In this document: positions 31,533 through 39,954 of the stretch, piece by piece | How the letters are laid out: each line of letters opens with the position of its first letter | How positions within the stretch are numbered: the first letter of the stretch is position 1 | DNA from: Limnohabitans sp. T6-5 | GTDB lineage: Bacteria; Pseudomonadota; Gammaproteobacteria; Burkholderiales; Burkholderiaceae_C | Assembly (NCBI RefSeq): GCF_003063315.1 | Contig: NZ_NERV01000002.1 | Location: forward strand, 124,001 to 188,000 | DNA: 64,000 bases | Reading direction: 5' to 3' | Notes under the pieces: generated by a model | The model's input: only the letters and a program-made list of their open reading frames with translations | Database searches by the model: none | Told to the model about the DNA's origin: nothing | Position numbers and translations under genes: made by a program

Positions 31533-32072
31533 ATGAGTGTTCGCGAGATTCTGAAAATGGGCGATCCACGGCTATTGCGAGTGGCCCAAGTGGTATCCCC
31601 GCAGCAAATGCGAGGGTTGGACGAACTTGTCCAGGACATGCAAGACACCATGGCCGCAGTCAACGGTGCGGGCTTGGCCGCACCACAAATCGGGGTGGAT
31701 TTGCAGGTGGTGATCTTTGGGACAGATCGCATCAATCCGCGTTACCCCAATGCTCCTGTGGTGCCGCGCACGGTGTTGATCAATCCGGTGATTGTGCCTT
31801 TGGATGACACCGAAGAAGAGGACTGGGAAGGCTGCTTGTCCGTGCCGGGGCTTCGTGGCATGGTGCCGCGTTTTGCGCGCATCCGCTACGCGGGCCTCGA
31901 TTTGTCGGGGGACATGATTGACCGCACGGTGGAGGGTTTTCATGCCCGCGTGGTGCAGCATGAGTGCGATCACCTGCTGGGCAAGCTCTACCCGATGCGG
32001 GTGCGAGATTTCACCAAGTTTGGCTACACCGAAGTCTTGTTTCCCGGCATCAGCGCCGCACAGGACGATTGA
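31533..32072 (+). CDS. def: Peptide deformylase
   Basis: Def removes the formyl group from the initiator methionine. The 179-residue metalloenzyme shows the three family motifs: [22 protein letters not shown] and the metal-binding [10 protein letters not shown] good ribosome-binding site GGGAGA lies upstream of ATG 31533, ruling out the in-frame ATG at 31497. It follows ligA closely and converges on the aminotransferase gene. Confidence 0.97.
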   Translation: MSVREILKMGDPRLLRVAQVVSPQQMRGLDELVQDMQDTMAAVNGAGLAAPQIGVDLQVVIFGTDRINPRYPNAPVVPRTVLINPVIVPLDDTEEEDWEGCLSVPGLRGMVPRFARIRYAGLDLSGDMIDRTVEGFHARVVQHECDHLLGKLYPMRVRDFTKFGYTEVLFPGISAAQDD

Positions 32073-32180
32073 GGCCCACTGGCCCAGTCTGCTTTGGCGC
32101 TGGACCAGGCCTGACCTGCAAGCAGCCGTTTACGCAGCAGGGCCAGCCACGAGTGCCTGGCCAGCTTGCTCGCCTGTCGC

Positions 32181-33350
32181 TTACAGCCGGGCCAGGCGCT
32201 CCAAGGCCAACTTGAGGGTTTCATCTTTCTTCGCAAAGCAAAACCGGATGACTTTCTGGTCAAAACCGTTGCCGTAAAAGGCCGACAGGGGAATGGCGGC
32301 GACGCCGATTTCGGTGGTGAGCCATTGGCAGAAGTCAGCCTCGCCGAGGTTTTTCTCGGGTACACCCAAGCCTGAAATGTCCACGCATTGAAAGTAGGTG
32401 CCTTCGCCCGGCAGCAGTTTGAATTGGGTGCTGGACAATCCTTCGCGGAACAGGTCGCGTTTGCGTTGGTAGAAGGCGGGCAGTTCCAGGTAGGGGGCAG
32501 GGTCTGCCATGAAACGGGCCAGGGCGTGCTGCATGGGGGTGTTCACGGTGAACACGTTGAATTGGTGCACCTTGCGGAATTCGGCCGTGAACGCGGCCGG
32601 GGCGGCCACGGTGCCAATTTTCCAGCCCGTCACATGGTAGGTCTTGCCAAAGCTCGAGACGATGAAGGCACGGGCGGCCAGTCCGTCAAAGTGGGCCGCG
32701 CTCCAGTGCTGGTTGGGCGCATAGACCATGTGTTCGTAAACCTCGTCGCTGATGAGCACGATGTCGGTGGGCGCCAGGATGTCCTGCAGTGTCAGCATGT
32801 CCTGGCGCGACCAGATCATGCCGCTGGGGTTGTGCGGCGAGTTGATGAGGATGGCGCGCGTTTTGGGACTGATGGCGGCGCGGATCTTGTCAAAGTCGGG
32901 GCGGAAGCTGCCCGGTGTCAGCGGCACGCGCACCACCACGCCACCGGCCAGTTCGATGTTGGGCACATAGCTGTCGTAGCAAGGCTCCAGAACAATGACT
33001 TCGTCGCCGGGGTGCACGATGGCCAGGATGGCCGTCAGGATGGCCTGTGTCGCCCCGGCGGTGACGGTGATCTCGCTGGCCGGGTCGTAATGGCGGCCAT
33101 AAAGTGTTTCAATTTTTTTCGAAACGGCCTCGCGCAGCGGGGCCACGCCTGGCATCGGGGGGTATTGGTTGAGGCCTTCGCGCATGGCGCCATCCACCAG
33201 ATCCAGCAGCTTGGGGTCGCACGGAAAGTCCGGAAAGCCTTGTCCCAGATTGACCGCATTCTTTTCGGCCGCAAGTGCTGACATGACCGTGAAAATGGTG
33301 GTGCCCATGTTCGGGGCTTTGGAGACCAATTGGGGCGTGCGTGCGTTCAT
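32181..33350 (-). CDS. PLP-dependent aminotransferase (methionine aminotransferase, YbdL-like)
   Basis: A 389-residue fold-type I class I/II aminotransferase. Visible features are VNLGQGFPDFPCDPKLLD, GATQAILTAILAI, LINSPHNPSGMIW, ISDEVYEHMVY and the PLP-lysine block SSFGKTYHVTGWKIG. This pattern resembles the YbdL/kynurenine aminotransferase-like group that prefers methionine and other large residues, but substrate cannot be fixed from sequence. It is followed on the minus strand by nothing for about 100 bases before the convergent def. Confidence 0.85.
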   Translation of the reverse strand: MNARTPQLVSKAPNMGTTIFTVMSALAAEKNAVNLGQGFPDFPCDPKLLDLVDGAMREGLNQYPPMPGVAPLREAVSKKIETLYGRHYDPASEITVTAGATQAILTAILAIVHPGDEVIVLEPCYDSYVPNIELAGGVVVRVPLTPGSFRPDFDKIRAAISPKTRAILINSPHNPSGMIWSRQDMLTLQDILAPTDIVLISDEVYEHMVYAPNQHWSAAHFDGLAARAFIVSSFGKTYHVTGWKIGTVAAPAAFTAEFRKVHQFNVFTVNTPMQHALARFMADPAPYLELPAFYQRKRDLFREGLSSTQFKLLPGEGTYFQCVDISGLGVPEKNLGEADFCQWLTTEIGVAAIPLSAFYGNGFDQKVIRFCFAKKDETLKLALERLARL

Positions 33351-33404
33351 GGTGGCGGCAAGAAAAATAAGGGATTGAAAAATACGCGTTCAGTGGCCGA
33401 GCGC

Positions 33405-34346
33405 TTACAGCTCGTAATCGTTGACGTGCCCGTTCATGGCTTTGGCGATCAGAGGGGCGGTGAGTCGGTCGCTCAGCAGCTCAGCAAAGTGGTAGACGAA
33501 GTGGCGCAGATAGGCTCCGCGTTTGAAGGCCACTCGGGCCACGTTCATGCCCAGCAACCCGGCCAGTGGCCGGATGGCCAAATCTTGGACGGGGTCGTCC
33601 TTGATGGCCATTTCGGCCACGATGCCAATGCCCAGCCCCAGGCGCACATAGGTCTTGATCACGTCAGAGTCGATGGCTTCCAGGGCGATGCGGGGGTGCA
33701 GCTTTCTGGCCGCAAAGGCATGGTCAATGCGGCTGCGACCTGTGAAAGACGGGTGGTAGGTGATGATGGGTTCGCTGGCAATGTCTTCGAGTGACAAATG
33801 CTCTTTTTGGGCCAGGGGATGGTCCAGCGGCAACACCAGAACGTGTTGCCATTCATAGCAAGGCAGCGTGACCAGGTCTTCGTAGGCTGACAGCGATTCA
33901 GTGGCGATACCGATTTCGGCCGTGTCGTCGAGCAGCATTTTGGCCACCTGATCCGGGGCGCCCTGGTGCAGGCTGATGTTGACCTTGGGGTACTTTTCGC
34001 GCAGCTTGGCCACCGGCATGGGCAGCACATAGCGCGCTTGCGTGTGGGTGGTGGCAATCGACAAGGTGCCGCTGTCCTGAGCGCTGTACTGGTCGCCAAT
34101 TTTGCGCAGGTTGCCCACTTCTCGCAGGATGACTTCGATGCTGTGCAGCACATGCTGACCGGGCTCGGTGATGCGCTTGAGACGCTTGCCGTGGCGGGCA
34201 AAGATGTCGATGCCCAGCTCTTCTTCCAGCTCAATGATGGCCTTGGAGACGCCCGGCTGGGAGGTGTGCAGTGCCTTGGCCGTTTCCGTCAGGTTGAGGT
34301 TGCGGCGTGCGGCTTCTTGGACGAATCGGAATTGATGCAGGTTCAT
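33405..34346 (-). CDS. cysB: CysB-type LysR family regulator
   Basis: CysB-like activators control cysteine synthesis and sulfate assimilation genes and respond to acetylserine. The 313-residue protein has the LysR helix-turn-helix at the N-terminus (AARRNLNLTETAKALHTSQPGVSKAIIELEEELG) and a type-2 periplasmic-binding-like effector domain with the CysB-like SIATTHTQARYVLP motif. It starts at ATG 34346, 58 bases after the cbiX stop on the same strand. The neighbouring chelatase supports a sulfur-assimilation role. Confidence 0.9.
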   Translation of the reverse strand: MNLHQFRFVQEAARRNLNLTETAKALHTSQPGVSKAIIELEEELGIDIFARHGKRLKRITEPGQHVLHSIEVILREVGNLRKIGDQYSAQDSGTLSIATTHTQARYVLPMPVAKLREKYPKVNISLHQGAPDQVAKMLLDDTAEIGIATESLSAYEDLVTLPCYEWQHVLVLPLDHPLAQKEHLSLEDIASEPIITYHPSFTGRSRIDHAFAARKLHPRIALEAIDSDVIKTYVRLGLGIGIVAEMAIKDDPVQDLAIRPLAGLLGMNVARVAFKRGAYLRHFVYHFAELLSDRLTAPLIAKAMNGHVNDYEL

Positions 34347-34404
34347 ATGCTCAAGGCTATATTGAATTGCATCATTATGCTTTAGATGTCTATATGCAGG
34401 TGCG

Positions 34405-34779
34405 TTAACCGGCTGCGATGTCCGCCATCAGGGCGGTCATGGCCGGGTGTTCGCCAATCGCGGGCATCAGCTCAAAACGCATTTGCGGGTAGGCGAGTGC
34501 CAGGTCATCCACCAGTGCAGGCAAATCTTCTCTCGCGTGCCGCCCGACACCCAGAAACATGGGCACGATGCGAATGTGCGACAAGCCGCGTGTCATCAAT
34601 TGCTCGACGGTGGTGGCCAAATCGGGTGGGGTCAGTTCAAGAAAAGCGCATTCCACCGCCATGTCGGGCCAACGCGCTTTCATGTGTTCGGCCACGGCAT
34701 CAATGGGCAAGCGCCACAGAGGATCGCGCGAACCGTGGGCAAAAAGAATCACGCCCATGGGGGCCGGGTTGTTTGTCAT
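34405..34779 (-). CDS. cbiX: CbiX/SirB-like sirohydrochlorin chelatase
   Basis: A 124-residue single-domain class II chelatase. It opens with GVILFAHGSRDPLWRLP, whose His is the usual metal ligand, and carries IVPMFLGVGRHAREDLP, with the second His. Short CbiX proteins insert cobalt or iron into sirohydrochlorin; next to cysB, iron insertion for the sirohaem of sulfite reductase is a reasonable inference. ATG 34779 overlaps the lptG stop by four bases. The longer open frame upstream is a shadow of lptG. Confidence 0.85.
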   Translation of the reverse strand: MTNNPAPMGVILFAHGSRDPLWRLPIDAVAEHMKARWPDMAVECAFLELTPPDLATTVEQLMTRGLSHIRIVPMFLGVGRHAREDLPALVDDLALAYPQMRFELMPAIGEHPAMTALMADIAAG

Positions 34780-35882
34780 CTCCGCAAGACCATCCACCAA
34801 AATGCGCCCAGTGAAATGGCGCTGTAGATCAAAGCCGGGGCCGCCGAAGTCAGCCAGGGCTGCCAGTTGTGCAAATTGCCCACGAAACCAAACAGATTGC
34901 TCAGCAAGGTGAAGCTGATGCCCGCCAGGACACCCAAAAAGACGTGTCCGGCAATTTGTCCTGAGCGAAAGTGCAAATACGCAAACGGCATGGCCAGCAC
35001 CAGCATCACCAGGCAGCTGAGCGGGTAGAACACTTTGCGCCAAAACTCGATTTCGTAGGCCTGAGCATTCTGTTTGTTCTGCGACAGATGGCGGATGTAC
35101 TGGAACAAATCCACAATGCGCATGCGTTCGGGACTGAGCAAGGCGGCGGCGACCATGTCGGTGCTGATGTGCGTGGGCCACAGCTGTTCCACCACGCGCT
35201 CGGACTTGAAGCTGAGCTGGTGGGAGGCTTCAACGTGTGAAATGGTCTTTCTCTCGCCGTCTTTGAGCAGCCAGGCGTTGTTCTGGATCACGCCTTGCGC
35301 AGCAGTGGTGATGCTTTGCAGTTGACCCTGGACGTTGAACTCATGGATGCGGATGTTTTCCATGTGCGCCAGGCCGTCAAACGAGCGTACGTTGACCGCA
35401 AAGTGACGAGTGCCTTGCGTTTCTTTCAGCCAAGCGCCAGTCTGTCCAATGGTTAGGCGCCCCTGAAACGGGCCTTTGAGCTGAATGGCCTGTCGATCGG
35501 CCCAGGGGGCCAGGTAGTCGCCATTGAGAAAGGTGAGGGTGACAAAAATAAGCCCCAGGCTCATCAAGGAGCCCAAGGCACGCAAAGGGTCCAGTCCACC
35601 AGTGCGCAAGATGGTGAATTCCGAGCTTTGCGCCAGCCTGGCCATGACCAAAATGGTCCCGATCAAGACAGAAATGGGCAGCAGCTCATACAGATGCACC
35701 GGCACTTTCAGTCCGATGTAGAGCAGGGCATGTTGCAACTGGTAGCCCTGGGCGGCGTAACGGTTGAGTTCTTGCAGTTCGCTGACCAGGTCAAAAAAAC
35801 CGAACAGAGCCAGAAAGCTGGCCGCCACAAAAGTTACCGCCAGCAAAATCTCGCCATGCAGCAAACGGCGAACGGTTTTCAT
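34776..35882 (-). CDS. lptG: LPS export ABC transporter permease LptG
   Basis: LptG pairs with LptF and two LptB subunits to extract LPS from the inner membrane. The 368-residue protein has N-terminal membrane helices (LLHGEILLAVTFVAASFLALFG and following), a periplasmic jellyroll-like domain (about 130-260), and C-terminal helices. Conserved LptG features include VPVHLYELLPISVLIG and LARLAQSSEFTILRTGGL-like segments. Its ATG overlaps the stop of a short upstream frame that appears to be an lptF remnant. It overlaps cbiX at the other end. Confidence 0.9.
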   Translation of the reverse strand: MKTVRRLLHGEILLAVTFVAASFLALFGFFDLVSELQELNRYAAQGYQLQHALLYIGLKVPVHLYELLPISVLIGTILVMARLAQSSEFTILRTGGLDPLRALGSLMSLGLIFVTLTFLNGDYLAPWADRQAIQLKGPFQGRLTIGQTGAWLKETQGTRHFAVNVRSFDGLAHMENIRIHEFNVQGQLQSITTAAQGVIQNNAWLLKDGERKTISHVEASHQLSFKSERVVEQLWPTHISTDMVAAALLSPERMRIVDLFQYIRHLSQNKQNAQAYEIEFWRKVFYPLSCLVMLVLAMPFAYLHFRSGQIAGHVFLGVLAGISFTLLSNLFGFVGNLHNWQPWLTSAAPALIYSAISLGAFWWMVLRR

Positions 35883-36025
35883 GCGCGAGCCCCGCAGGGT
35901 GTGGGCTGATCCATCAAAGCCAACGATGGCAGGCAGAGCACGCGGCAGATCAGACCATGCAGTCTGCGCTGTACGTCTTTGAAATCATGTGCCAAGTCTT
36001 GGCGAAGGGGAGAATGGAATAACAT
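35879..36025 (-). pseudogene. lptF: Probable internally deleted lptF remnant (48 codons)
   Basis: Between lptG and pepA, where E. coli and many relatives carry lptF, only this 48-codon frame is found. It begins MLFHSPLRQDLAHDF, which resembles the LptF N-terminus as I remember it from Comamonadaceae (MLFHSSLRKELARSF). The remaining 33 residues do not look like a membrane permease. Its TGA overlaps the lptG ATG (ATGA), as expected for an lptF-lptG junction. An in-frame deletion of most of the gene is the simplest reading. Chance similarity, or an assembly deletion, cannot be excluded. Confidence 0.55.
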
Positions 36026-36048
36026 TGGCGCGAAGGAAAAGCTGAATT

Positions 36049-37572
36049 ATGAACTTCGAAATCCAAAAACGTACCCTTTCACGCATCATTCGCGACGAAC
36101 AGGATGCCCTGATCGTTTTGTGGCCCTCTCAATTGCCTGAATCGCTGGACATCGCCAATCCCATCGTTTCCGTGGTGCGCACAGCGATCCAGCATGGAGA
36201 TTTTGAGCTCAAGGCCGGTAATGTCTTGTCCTTGTATGCCTTGGCGGGCGTCAAGTCGCGTCAGGTCGTGGTGGTGTGCACCGAGGACAGCACTCCTGCA
36301 CACATGCGCCGAGCCATCGCTGCGGCCTGGGGGGCCTTGAAATCCGTCAAACTCAAAAACTTGGGCGTTCATGCGCTGGCCGACGTGTCTGCGCAGGCCC
36401 TGCAAGCGGCCGTCAGTGCTTTGGCCGAAGCTTCTTACAGTTACACCAGCACCCTGAGCAAGCCCAAACCCAGAACGCTCAAGCAGGTCATGTTCAGCAT
36501 GGACACGGTCGACGCCCCCCGCCGTGAAGCCTTGGCGCGCGCGCAGGCCCTGGTCCAGGGTGTTGAAGTGGCCAAAGAGTGGGCCAATCGGCCGGCCAAC
36601 CATGCCACCCCCACCTTGCTGGCCCAGGCCGCCCAAGGCATTGCCAAGGGCGCGGGCTTCAAATGCGAGGTGCTGGGTGTGCGTGAAGTCACCAAACTGG
36701 GCATGGGCGCCTTTTTGGCCGTTGCCCAAGGTGCTACTGAACCACTGAAATTCATCGTCATGCGCTACAACGGCGCACCGGCAGCGCAAGCGCCTGTGGT
36801 TCTGGTGGGCAAAGGCATCACCTTTGATACTGGCGGTATCTCCATCAAGCCAGCGGCTGAAATGGATGAAATGAAATACGACATGAGCGGTGCGGCCAGC
36901 GTTTTGGGCGTCTTCAAGGCTTTGGCGCAGATCAAACCGGCCATCAATGTGGTGGGCCTGATTCCAGCCACCGAAAACATGCCCAGTGGCCAAGCCGTCA
37001 AGCCCGGTGATGTGGTCACCAGCATGAGCGGTCAGACCATTGAAATCCTCAACACCGATGCTGAAGGTCGCCTGGTGCTGTGCGATGCACTGACCTATGC
37101 CGAGCGCTTCAAGCCCCAAGCCGTGATCGACATTGCCACCTTGACTGGCGCGTGCGTGATCGCTTTGGGCGCTGTGCGCTCGGGTCTGTTTTCCAGCAAC
37201 GATGATCTGGCCCAGGCCTTGCAACAGGCGGGTGAAGAAGCCGGTGATGCATGCTGGCGCATGCCCCTGGACGACGACTATGCCGAAGGCCTGAAGACCC
37301 GCTTTGCCGATGTGGCCAACGTGGCAGGCAGGGCAGGCGGCTCGGTCACGGCCGCCAAATTTTTGCAGCGTTTTGCTTCGCGCTACCCCTGGGCGCACCT
37401 TGATATTGCGGGCACTGCCTGGCGCAGTGGTGCGGCCAAAGGCGCCACGGGGCGGCCCGTGGCCTTGCTGCTGACGTATCTGTTGTCACACACCACTTCC
37501 AAAGTGCCTGGCCAAGCAGCAGCTAAAACGCCTCTAAAAACCGCAGGCAGGGCCAAGCCCCGCCGCACTTGA
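36049..37572 (+). CDS. pepA: Leucyl aminopeptidase PepA
   Basis: PepA is an M17 dizinc aminopeptidase; in E. coli it also acts as a DNA-binding protein in site-specific recombination. The 507-residue protein has the catalytic C-domain with VGKGITFDTGGISIKP, MKYDMSGAASVLG and the signature NTDAEGRLVLCDALTYAE. AAGGAAAAG before the ATG is a good ribosome-binding site. It is divergent from lptG and followed by holC, as in E. coli. Confidence 0.96.
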   Translation: MNFEIQKRTLSRIIRDEQDALIVLWPSQLPESLDIANPIVSVVRTAIQHGDFELKAGNVLSLYALAGVKSRQVVVVCTEDSTPAHMRRAIAAAWGALKSVKLKNLGVHALADVSAQALQAAVSALAEASYSYTSTLSKPKPRTLKQVMFSMDTVDAPRREALARAQALVQGVEVAKEWANRPANHATPTLLAQAAQGIAKGAGFKCEVLGVREVTKLGMGAFLAVAQGATEPLKFIVMRYNGAPAAQAPVVLVGKGITFDTGGISIKPAAEMDEMKYDMSGAASVLGVFKALAQIKPAINVVGLIPATENMPSGQAVKPGDVVTSMSGQTIEILNTDAEGRLVLCDALTYAERFKPQAVIDIATLTGACVIALGAVRSGLFSSNDDLAQALQQAGEEAGDACWRMPLDDDYAEGLKTRFADVANVAGRAGGSVTAAKFLQRFASRYPWAHLDIAGTAWRSGAAKGATGRPVALLLTYLLSHTTSKVPGQAAAKTPLKTAGRAKPRRT

Positions 37573-37583
37573 CGGTGGCGTCA

Positions 37584-38018
37584 ATGACCCGCATCGAATT
37601 TCACTTCAATGCCCCGGAGCGCCTGCAATACGCTTGTCGGCTGCTGCGCAAAGCGCATGGACGCAGTTTGCGCGTGGGCGTTGTCGGGGCGCAGGCCACT
37701 TTGCGCCAGTTGGATGCGGCACTTTGGACCTTTTCAGCCACAGATTTTTTGCCACACAGCACCACGGCCAACCCCACAGATATTCAGCAGGCTTCGGCCA
37801 TCCTCTTGAGTCCCAGTACCACTGATCTGGGGACCTTGGATGTACTGCTCAATCTGGGCGACGACGTGCCGGAGGGCTTTGAACGTTTTGAGCGACTGAT
37901 CGAAATTGTGGCCATGGATGACCACAGCCGAATGTGCGCTCGCCAACGTTGGAAGCATTACACAGCTCAGGGCTATGATTTGTTGCAACACGACTTGTCC
38001 AAAGTTTCTGCATCATGA
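37584..38018 (+). CDS. holC: DNA polymerase III subunit chi
   Basis: HolC connects the clamp loader to single-strand-binding protein. The 144-residue protein has the usual opening RIEFHFNAPERLQYACRLLRKA and the conserved LLNLGDDVPEGFERFERLIEIV near residue 95. ATG 37584 is the start; an in-frame TTG at 37569 overlaps the pepA stop. It is coupled to the next small gene by a four-base overlap. Confidence 0.9.
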   Translation: MTRIEFHFNAPERLQYACRLLRKAHGRSLRVGVVGAQATLRQLDAALWTFSATDFLPHSTTANPTDIQQASAILLSPSTTDLGTLDVLLNLGDDVPEGFERFERLIEIVAMDDHSRMCARQRWKHYTAQGYDLLQHDLSKVSAS

Positions 38019-38296
38019 CCCATCCCTTGCCCCCCTCAAACAGCCAGGATGCCATCCCAGCAGAGGCTGAAATTCCCACACTGAACGCCGCGCTTGACGC
38101 ATCCCTGATCCCTGAAGCCGTAAGGGTGGCGCTGGATGTGCGCGAAGCGGAACGCGCGGCCTTGTTTTCCATGTCCAATGAATTGCTTGATGGCTTGCGC
38201 CCCGAATTGGATCGCTTGACCACCGAATTGGTGCGCAGAAGCATTCAGGGTCTGTGGGAGAAACGTTCTGAGAAATATCAAAATCCCAAGGGTTAA
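38015..38296 (+). CDS. Conserved-looking hypothetical protein downstream of holC
   Basis: A 93-residue protein I do not recognise. It has an acidic/proline-rich N-terminus and a probable amphipathic helical C-terminal half (REAERAALFSMSNELLDGL, RLTTELVRRSIQGLW), with no cysteines and no membrane segment. The ATG overlaps the holC stop (ATGA), and the helical half has ordinary coding composition, so translation is likely. Function is unknown. Confidence 0.6.
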   Translation: MTHPLPPSNSQDAIPAEAEIPTLNAALDASLIPEAVRVALDVREAERAALFSMSNELLDGLRPELDRLTTELVRRSIQGLWEKRSEKYQNPKG

Positions 38297-38350
38297 TTTT
38301 TGCGAAAATCTCTGTGAATTTTGGTTTTCCCTGACGCACAACTTTCGTTT

Positions 38351-38379
38351 TTGCAGTATCTTCACAGGCTGCTTAATTC
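38351..38379 (+). promoter_or_regulatory. Candidate promoter for the substrate-binding protein gene
   Basis: TTGCAG (38351-38356), 17 bases, then TAATTC (38374-38379), followed by the gene's GGAG ribosome-binding site and ATG at 38405. The -35 is fair and the -10 weak. An AT-rich stretch upstream supports promoter activity in this region. Confidence 0.35.
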
Positions 38380-38404
38380 GAGCAAAATTTTTTTCGGAGT
38401 TCAT

Positions 38405-39571
38405 ATGAAATCTTCTCGTAATCGTTCTTTGACTTTGGTCGCGGTGGCTGCAGCCGCAATGGTTTTGGCCGCATGCGGCAAAAAAGAAGCCGCGTCGGAT
38501 GGCGTGGTTGTCAAAATTGGTCACGTTGGACCCGTCAGTGGTGCCATTGCTCACTTGGGCAAGGACAACGAAAACGGTGCCCGCATGGCCATCGAAGAGC
38601 TCAATGCAGCAGGTCTGAAATTTGGCGACAAAGCCGTCAAATTTGAACTGCTGGCCGAAGATGATGCCGCTGATCCCAAGCAAGGCACTGCTGCCGCTCA
38701 AAAGCTGGTGGACGCCAAAGTCAACGGCGTGATTGGTCACCTGAACTCCGGTACCACCATTCCAGCTTCGCAAATCTACAACACGGCTGGTATTCCTCAA
38801 ATCTCTCCATCGGCAACGAACCCCAAGTACACCCGCCAAGGTTACACAGGCGCGTTCCGCGTAGTGGCTGACGATGTGCACCTGGGCGGTACCCTCGGCA
38901 AATACGCTGTGGAAACCCTCAAAGGTAAAAACATCGCTGTGATTGACGACCGTACCGCTTACGGCCAAGGCGTCGCTGAAGAGTTCGAGAAGGGCGCGAC
39001 CGCTGCAGGCGGCACCATCGTCGGTCACGAATTCACCACCGACAAAGCTTCTGACTTCAACTCCATCCTGACCACCCTGAAGGCCAAGAAGCCTGACATC
39101 GTGTTCTTCGGTGGCATGGACGCTGTGGCTGGCCCCATGCTGCGTCAGATGAAATCCCTGGGCATCCAGGCCAAGTTCATGGGCGGCGACGGCATCTGCA
39201 CTTCCGAGCTGGCCAAACTGGCTGGTGATGCGATGAAAGACGAAACCGTCTTCTGTGCTGAAGCCGGTGGTGTGGAAGGCGAACAAAAAGCCGGTATGGA
39301 CAAGTTCCGCACCGACTTCAAATCCAAATTCAATGCCGACGTGCAGGTGTACGCTCCCTATGTGTATGACGCTGTGAAAGTCATGGCCACAGCCATGGTG
39401 ACTGCGGGCTCTGCTGACCCAGCCAAGTACCTGCCAGTCTTGAAAGCCATCCAATACAAAGGCGTCACAGGCGACATCGCATTTGACGAAAAGGGCGACA
39501 TCAAGAATGGCGCTTTGACTCTGTACACCTACAAAGGTGGTGAGCGCGCCCAACTCGCGGTCGTTCGCTGA
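38405..39571 (+). CDS. Branched-chain amino acid ABC transporter substrate-binding lipoprotein (LivK/LivJ-like)
   Basis: A 388-residue periplasmic-binding protein of the Leu/Ile/Val family. The signal sequence ends in the lipobox LAAC with Cys near residue 25, indicating a lipoprotein, which is unusual for proteobacterial LivK. Family features are VVVKIGHVGPVSGAIAHLGKDNENGA, the AAAQKLVDAKVNGVIGHLNSG block, and the FEKGATAAGGTIVGHEFTTDKASDFNSIL repeat-like region. No permease or ATPase genes are adjacent. GGAG precedes ATG 38405, and strong hairpins follow the stop, consistent with high expression. Confidence 0.9.
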   Translation: MKSSRNRSLTLVAVAAAAMVLAACGKKEAASDGVVVKIGHVGPVSGAIAHLGKDNENGARMAIEELNAAGLKFGDKAVKFELLAEDDAADPKQGTAAAQKLVDAKVNGVIGHLNSGTTIPASQIYNTAGIPQISPSATNPKYTRQGYTGAFRVVADDVHLGGTLGKYAVETLKGKNIAVIDDRTAYGQGVAEEFEKGATAAGGTIVGHEFTTDKASDFNSILTTLKAKKPDIVFFGGMDAVAGPMLRQMKSLGIQAKFMGGDGICTSELAKLAGDAMKDETVFCAEAGGVEGEQKAGMDKFRTDFKSKFNADVQVYAPYVYDAVKVMATAMVTAGSADPAKYLPVLKAIQYKGVTGDIAFDEKGDIKNGALTLYTYKGGERAQLAVVR

Positions 39572-39578
39572 TCTGGCA

Positions 39579-39597
39579 GCCCCCGAGTTTCGGGGGC
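39579..39597 (+). terminator. Hairpin directly after the binding-protein gene
   Basis: GCCCCCGA pairs with TCGGGGGC around GTT, starting seven bases after the stop. There is no T-run, so it may act as an mRNA 3' stabiliser ahead of the terminator further on. Confidence 0.55.
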
Positions 39598-39600
39598 GTC

Positions 39601-39630
39601 ATTCAAAACCTGGCGCTGCCGGTTTTGAAT
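39601..39630 (+). other. Second hairpin between the binding-protein gene and tRNA-Ser
   Basis: ATTCAAAACC and GGTTTTGAAT form a perfect 10-bp stem around a 10-base loop. It lies between the first hairpin and the terminator, making three hairpins in a row. Confidence 0.6.
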
Positions 39631-39640
39631 GCACAGACGA

Positions 39641-39670
39641 AAAAAAGCCTGCACATGTGCAGGCTTTTTT
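39641..39670. terminator. Bidirectional terminator between the binding-protein gene and tRNA-Ser
   Basis: GCCTGCAC and GTGCAGGC pair around AT, flanked by an A-run and a T-run. It can end both the plus-strand gene and the minus-strand tRNA-Ser transcript, which ends six bases to its right. Confidence 0.88.
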
Positions 39671-39675
39671 TGTTT

Positions 39676-39766
39676 TGGCGGAGCAGGCGGGATTCGAACC
39701 CGCGGTGGGCTATTAACCCACACACGCTTTCCAGGCGTGCGACTTAAACCACTCATCCACCGCTCC
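39676..39766 (-). tRNA. tRNA-Ser (anticodon GGA)
   Basis: A 91-base class II tRNA on the minus strand with acceptor stem GGAGCGG/CTGCTCC, encoded CCA, anticodon stem CACGC/GCGTG around CTGGAAA, a long variable arm (GTGGGTTAATAGCCCAC) and T-loop TTCGAAT. The variable arm and the G discriminator fit serine. Confidence 0.97.
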
Positions 39767-39776
39767 GAAGCGTCGT

Positions 39777-39782
39777 ATTGTA
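39777..39782 (-). promoter_or_regulatory. -10 element (TACAAT) for tRNA-Ser
   Basis: On the minus strand TACAAT lies ten bases before the first base of tRNA-Ser. The best -35 upstream (GTCAAA) is weak. The very short distance implies a minimal 5' leader. Confidence 0.5.
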
Positions 39783-39954
39783 GCAGCGGAAATCGTCGTT
39801 TTTGACGGGTCCTGCAGATAGGTTGAACTTTGTCTGCTGTCTGTTGCACCTTGGTTTTTTTGTGAATTCTCCATGACGGCTGCGTTGCCAGGCGTTTTTG
39901 TCCTTAAACTTCGCGGCTGTTTGTCTTTCTTTTGGCCTTTGCCCTCATCCGCCC

